From positions 1 through 6,230 of the forward strand of contig CAYGZC010000024.1 in the NCBI GenBank assembly GCA_964354225.1: DNA of 6,230 nucleotides, given 5' to 3'. This document shows positions 5,707 through 6,230 of the stretch, in pieces; position 1 is the first letter of the stretch, and every line of letters starts with the position of its first letter. Both the position numbers and the translations under genes were made by a program. Source of the stretch: CAYGZC01 sp964354225 (lineage in GTDB: Bacteria; Bacteroidota; Ignavibacteria; UBA10030; SZUA-254). The notes under the pieces are model-generated. The model did not search any database. It was not told where the DNA came from and saw nothing but the letters and a program-made list of their open reading frames with translations.

Positions 5707-5844
5707 CACAAATTATGCGCGCCCTGACCAGCAGCTCAAGCTGAATATCTAATCATTTCAAAAATCTCCTCTCCAATTTTGTTTTAAGAACGATTATACT
5801 TAATTTATGTCGGTAAAATAAAATGAAAGAATTGAATCAGTAAT
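5707..5844 (+). other. Intergenic region ahead of the toxin-antitoxin genes
   Basis: No gene is supported here. The first 40 bp are GC-richer (TGCGCGCCCTGACC) and include a short CAGC-TCAA-GCTG hairpin (5732-5743). The remainder is AT-rich and holds a good -10-like TATACT (5795-5800). I see no matching -35 at normal spacing, so this is only a possible promoter for the genes downstream. If the preceding ORF is a gene cassette, its attC should lie here, but I find no GTTRRRY-type right end. Confidence 0.3.
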
Positions 5845-5904
5845 ATGTTCGAAGACGTAAAAGATAAATTAAAAGAACTTGAAAGTAAACTTACTTCAGT
5901 TTAA
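5845..5904 (+). CDS. Possible 19-codon leader ORF coupled to mntA
   Basis: An ATG opens 19 codons encoding MFEDVKDKLKELESKLTSV, a strongly charged helical peptide. Its TAA stop ends 2 nt before the ATG of the nucleotidyltransferase gene. Since that ATG has no Shine-Dalgarno sequence of its own, translation termination-reinitiation from this short ORF would explain how it is expressed. An even shorter ATG with six codons (5823-5843) precedes it. It could equally be a remnant of a longer decayed gene or chance. Its own ribosome-binding site is weak. Confidence 0.25.
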   Translation: MFEDVKDKLKELESKLTSV

Positions 5905-5906
5905 TC

Positions 5907-6197
5907 ATGAAAAGAATAAATGAAATAAAATCACATCTTAAAATATATCTTGACGATTATAAGAAGAGATATAAAGTGAGATCGTTAGGTATTTTTGGTT
6001 CTTACAGTCGAGGAGACCAAACTAAAGGCAGTGATATAGATATTCTGGTTGAATTCGAAGAACCGATAGGGTTAAAGTTCGTAGATTTCGCCGACGAATT
6101 AGAAGAAGAGTTGAACACCAAGGTTGATTTGGTAACTCGTGGTGCAATAAAACCCAAATTGTGGAAGTACATCAAGAAAGATGTCATTTATGTCTAA
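5907..6197 (+). CDS. mntA: Minimal nucleotidyltransferase antitoxin (MNT, type VII TA)
   Basis: This 96-residue protein is of the minimal nucleotidyltransferase family. Family members paired with HEPN toxins neutralise them by transferring AMP to a tyrosine of the toxin. The catalytic signature is intact: GS at residues 31-32 of SLGIFGSYSRGD, ten residues, then DID with Asp43 and Asp45 (the GSx10DxD motif). A third acidic residue, Asp74, lies in KVDLVT. Length is normal for MNT antitoxins. It lacks a visible Shine-Dalgarno sequence and begins 2 nt after a short ORF. Its last 8 nt overlap the start of the HEPN gene, which is standard two-gene operon geometry. DNA-repair or resistance nucleotidyltransferase roles are unlikely given size and partner. 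Confidence 0.9.
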   Translation: MKRINEIKSHLKIYLDDYKKRYKVRSLGIFGSYSRGDQTKGSDIDILVEFEEPIGLKFVDFADELEEELNTKVDLVTRGAIKPKLWKYIKKDVIYV

Positions 6198-6230
6198 GCG
6201 GGAGATTAAAATTCTTCTCGATGACATGAT
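6190..6230 (+). CDS. hepT: HEPN-domain toxin (DUF86, HepT-like), N-terminal fragment
   Basis: Only 13 full codons are in the window, reading MSKREIKILLDDM before it ends. The opening basic residues followed by a Leu-Leu-x-Asp-Met helix match the start of DUF86/HepT proteins, which are HEPN RNases toxic to the cell. The ATG overlaps the mntA stop region by 8 nt. The identification rests mainly on this position next to an MNT antitoxin and on the short N-terminal resemblance. The catalytic R-x4-6-H motif would lie beyond the window. Confidence 0.75.
   Translation, partial: MSKREIKILLDDM

Noticed and set aside
6002..6187. Minus-strand ORF within mntA
   Set aside because: It is antisense to the intact GSx10DxD nucleotidyltransferase gene.

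Overview
The window is AT-rich bacterial DNA with two parts. Bases 1 to about 2826 look like ordinary chromosomal backbone. From 2827 to the end it is accessory DNA: an insertion sequence, an HNH-like ORF bracketed by inverted repeats, an unknown ORF and a toxin-antitoxin pair. The lineage is not settled. AnmK is typical of organisms that recycle peptidoglycan, and most starts lack a good Shine-Dalgarno sequence. That would fit the Bacteroidota/Chlorobiota/Ignavibacteria side of the tree, but this is a low-confidence inference.

Backbone. The 3' part of a polytopic membrane protein (2-469, +), probably an acyltransferase-like family, converges on anmK (554-1735, -), anhydro-N-acetylmuramic acid kinase. 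anmK is divergent from nfo (1788-2699, +), endonuclease IV, across about 52 bp. A GC-rich hairpin at 2790-2807 probably terminates nfo.

Accessory part. A complete IS5-family-like insertion sequence lies at 2832-4085. It has 17-bp imperfect terminal inverted repeats, a flanking TAATA duplication, an apparently intact DDE transposase, and an unusually structured non-coding tail of about 160 bp. Its right end lies only 13-25 bp before the start of an HNH-like ORF (4111-4947). That ORF is bracketed by a perfect 12-bp inverted repeat (4091-4102 and 4951-4962). The following 180 bp are rich in imperfect palindromes and end in CAACG, a 2-bp gap and GTTAGTG. This geometry resembles an integron gene cassette with its attC site. 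A second ORF of unknown function (5176-5706) follows, with weaker cassette-like ends. No integrase gene is visible.

The window closes with a nucleotidyltransferase antitoxin (mntA, 5907-6197) whose end overlaps the start of a HEPN/DUF86 toxin (hepT, from 6190), which runs off the window. A 19-codon ORF ends 2 nt before mntA and may couple its translation.

The strongest candidate for something undescribed is the inverted-repeat-bracketed HNH unit with its attC-like tail (4091-5141). The structured tail of the insertion sequence is the second.
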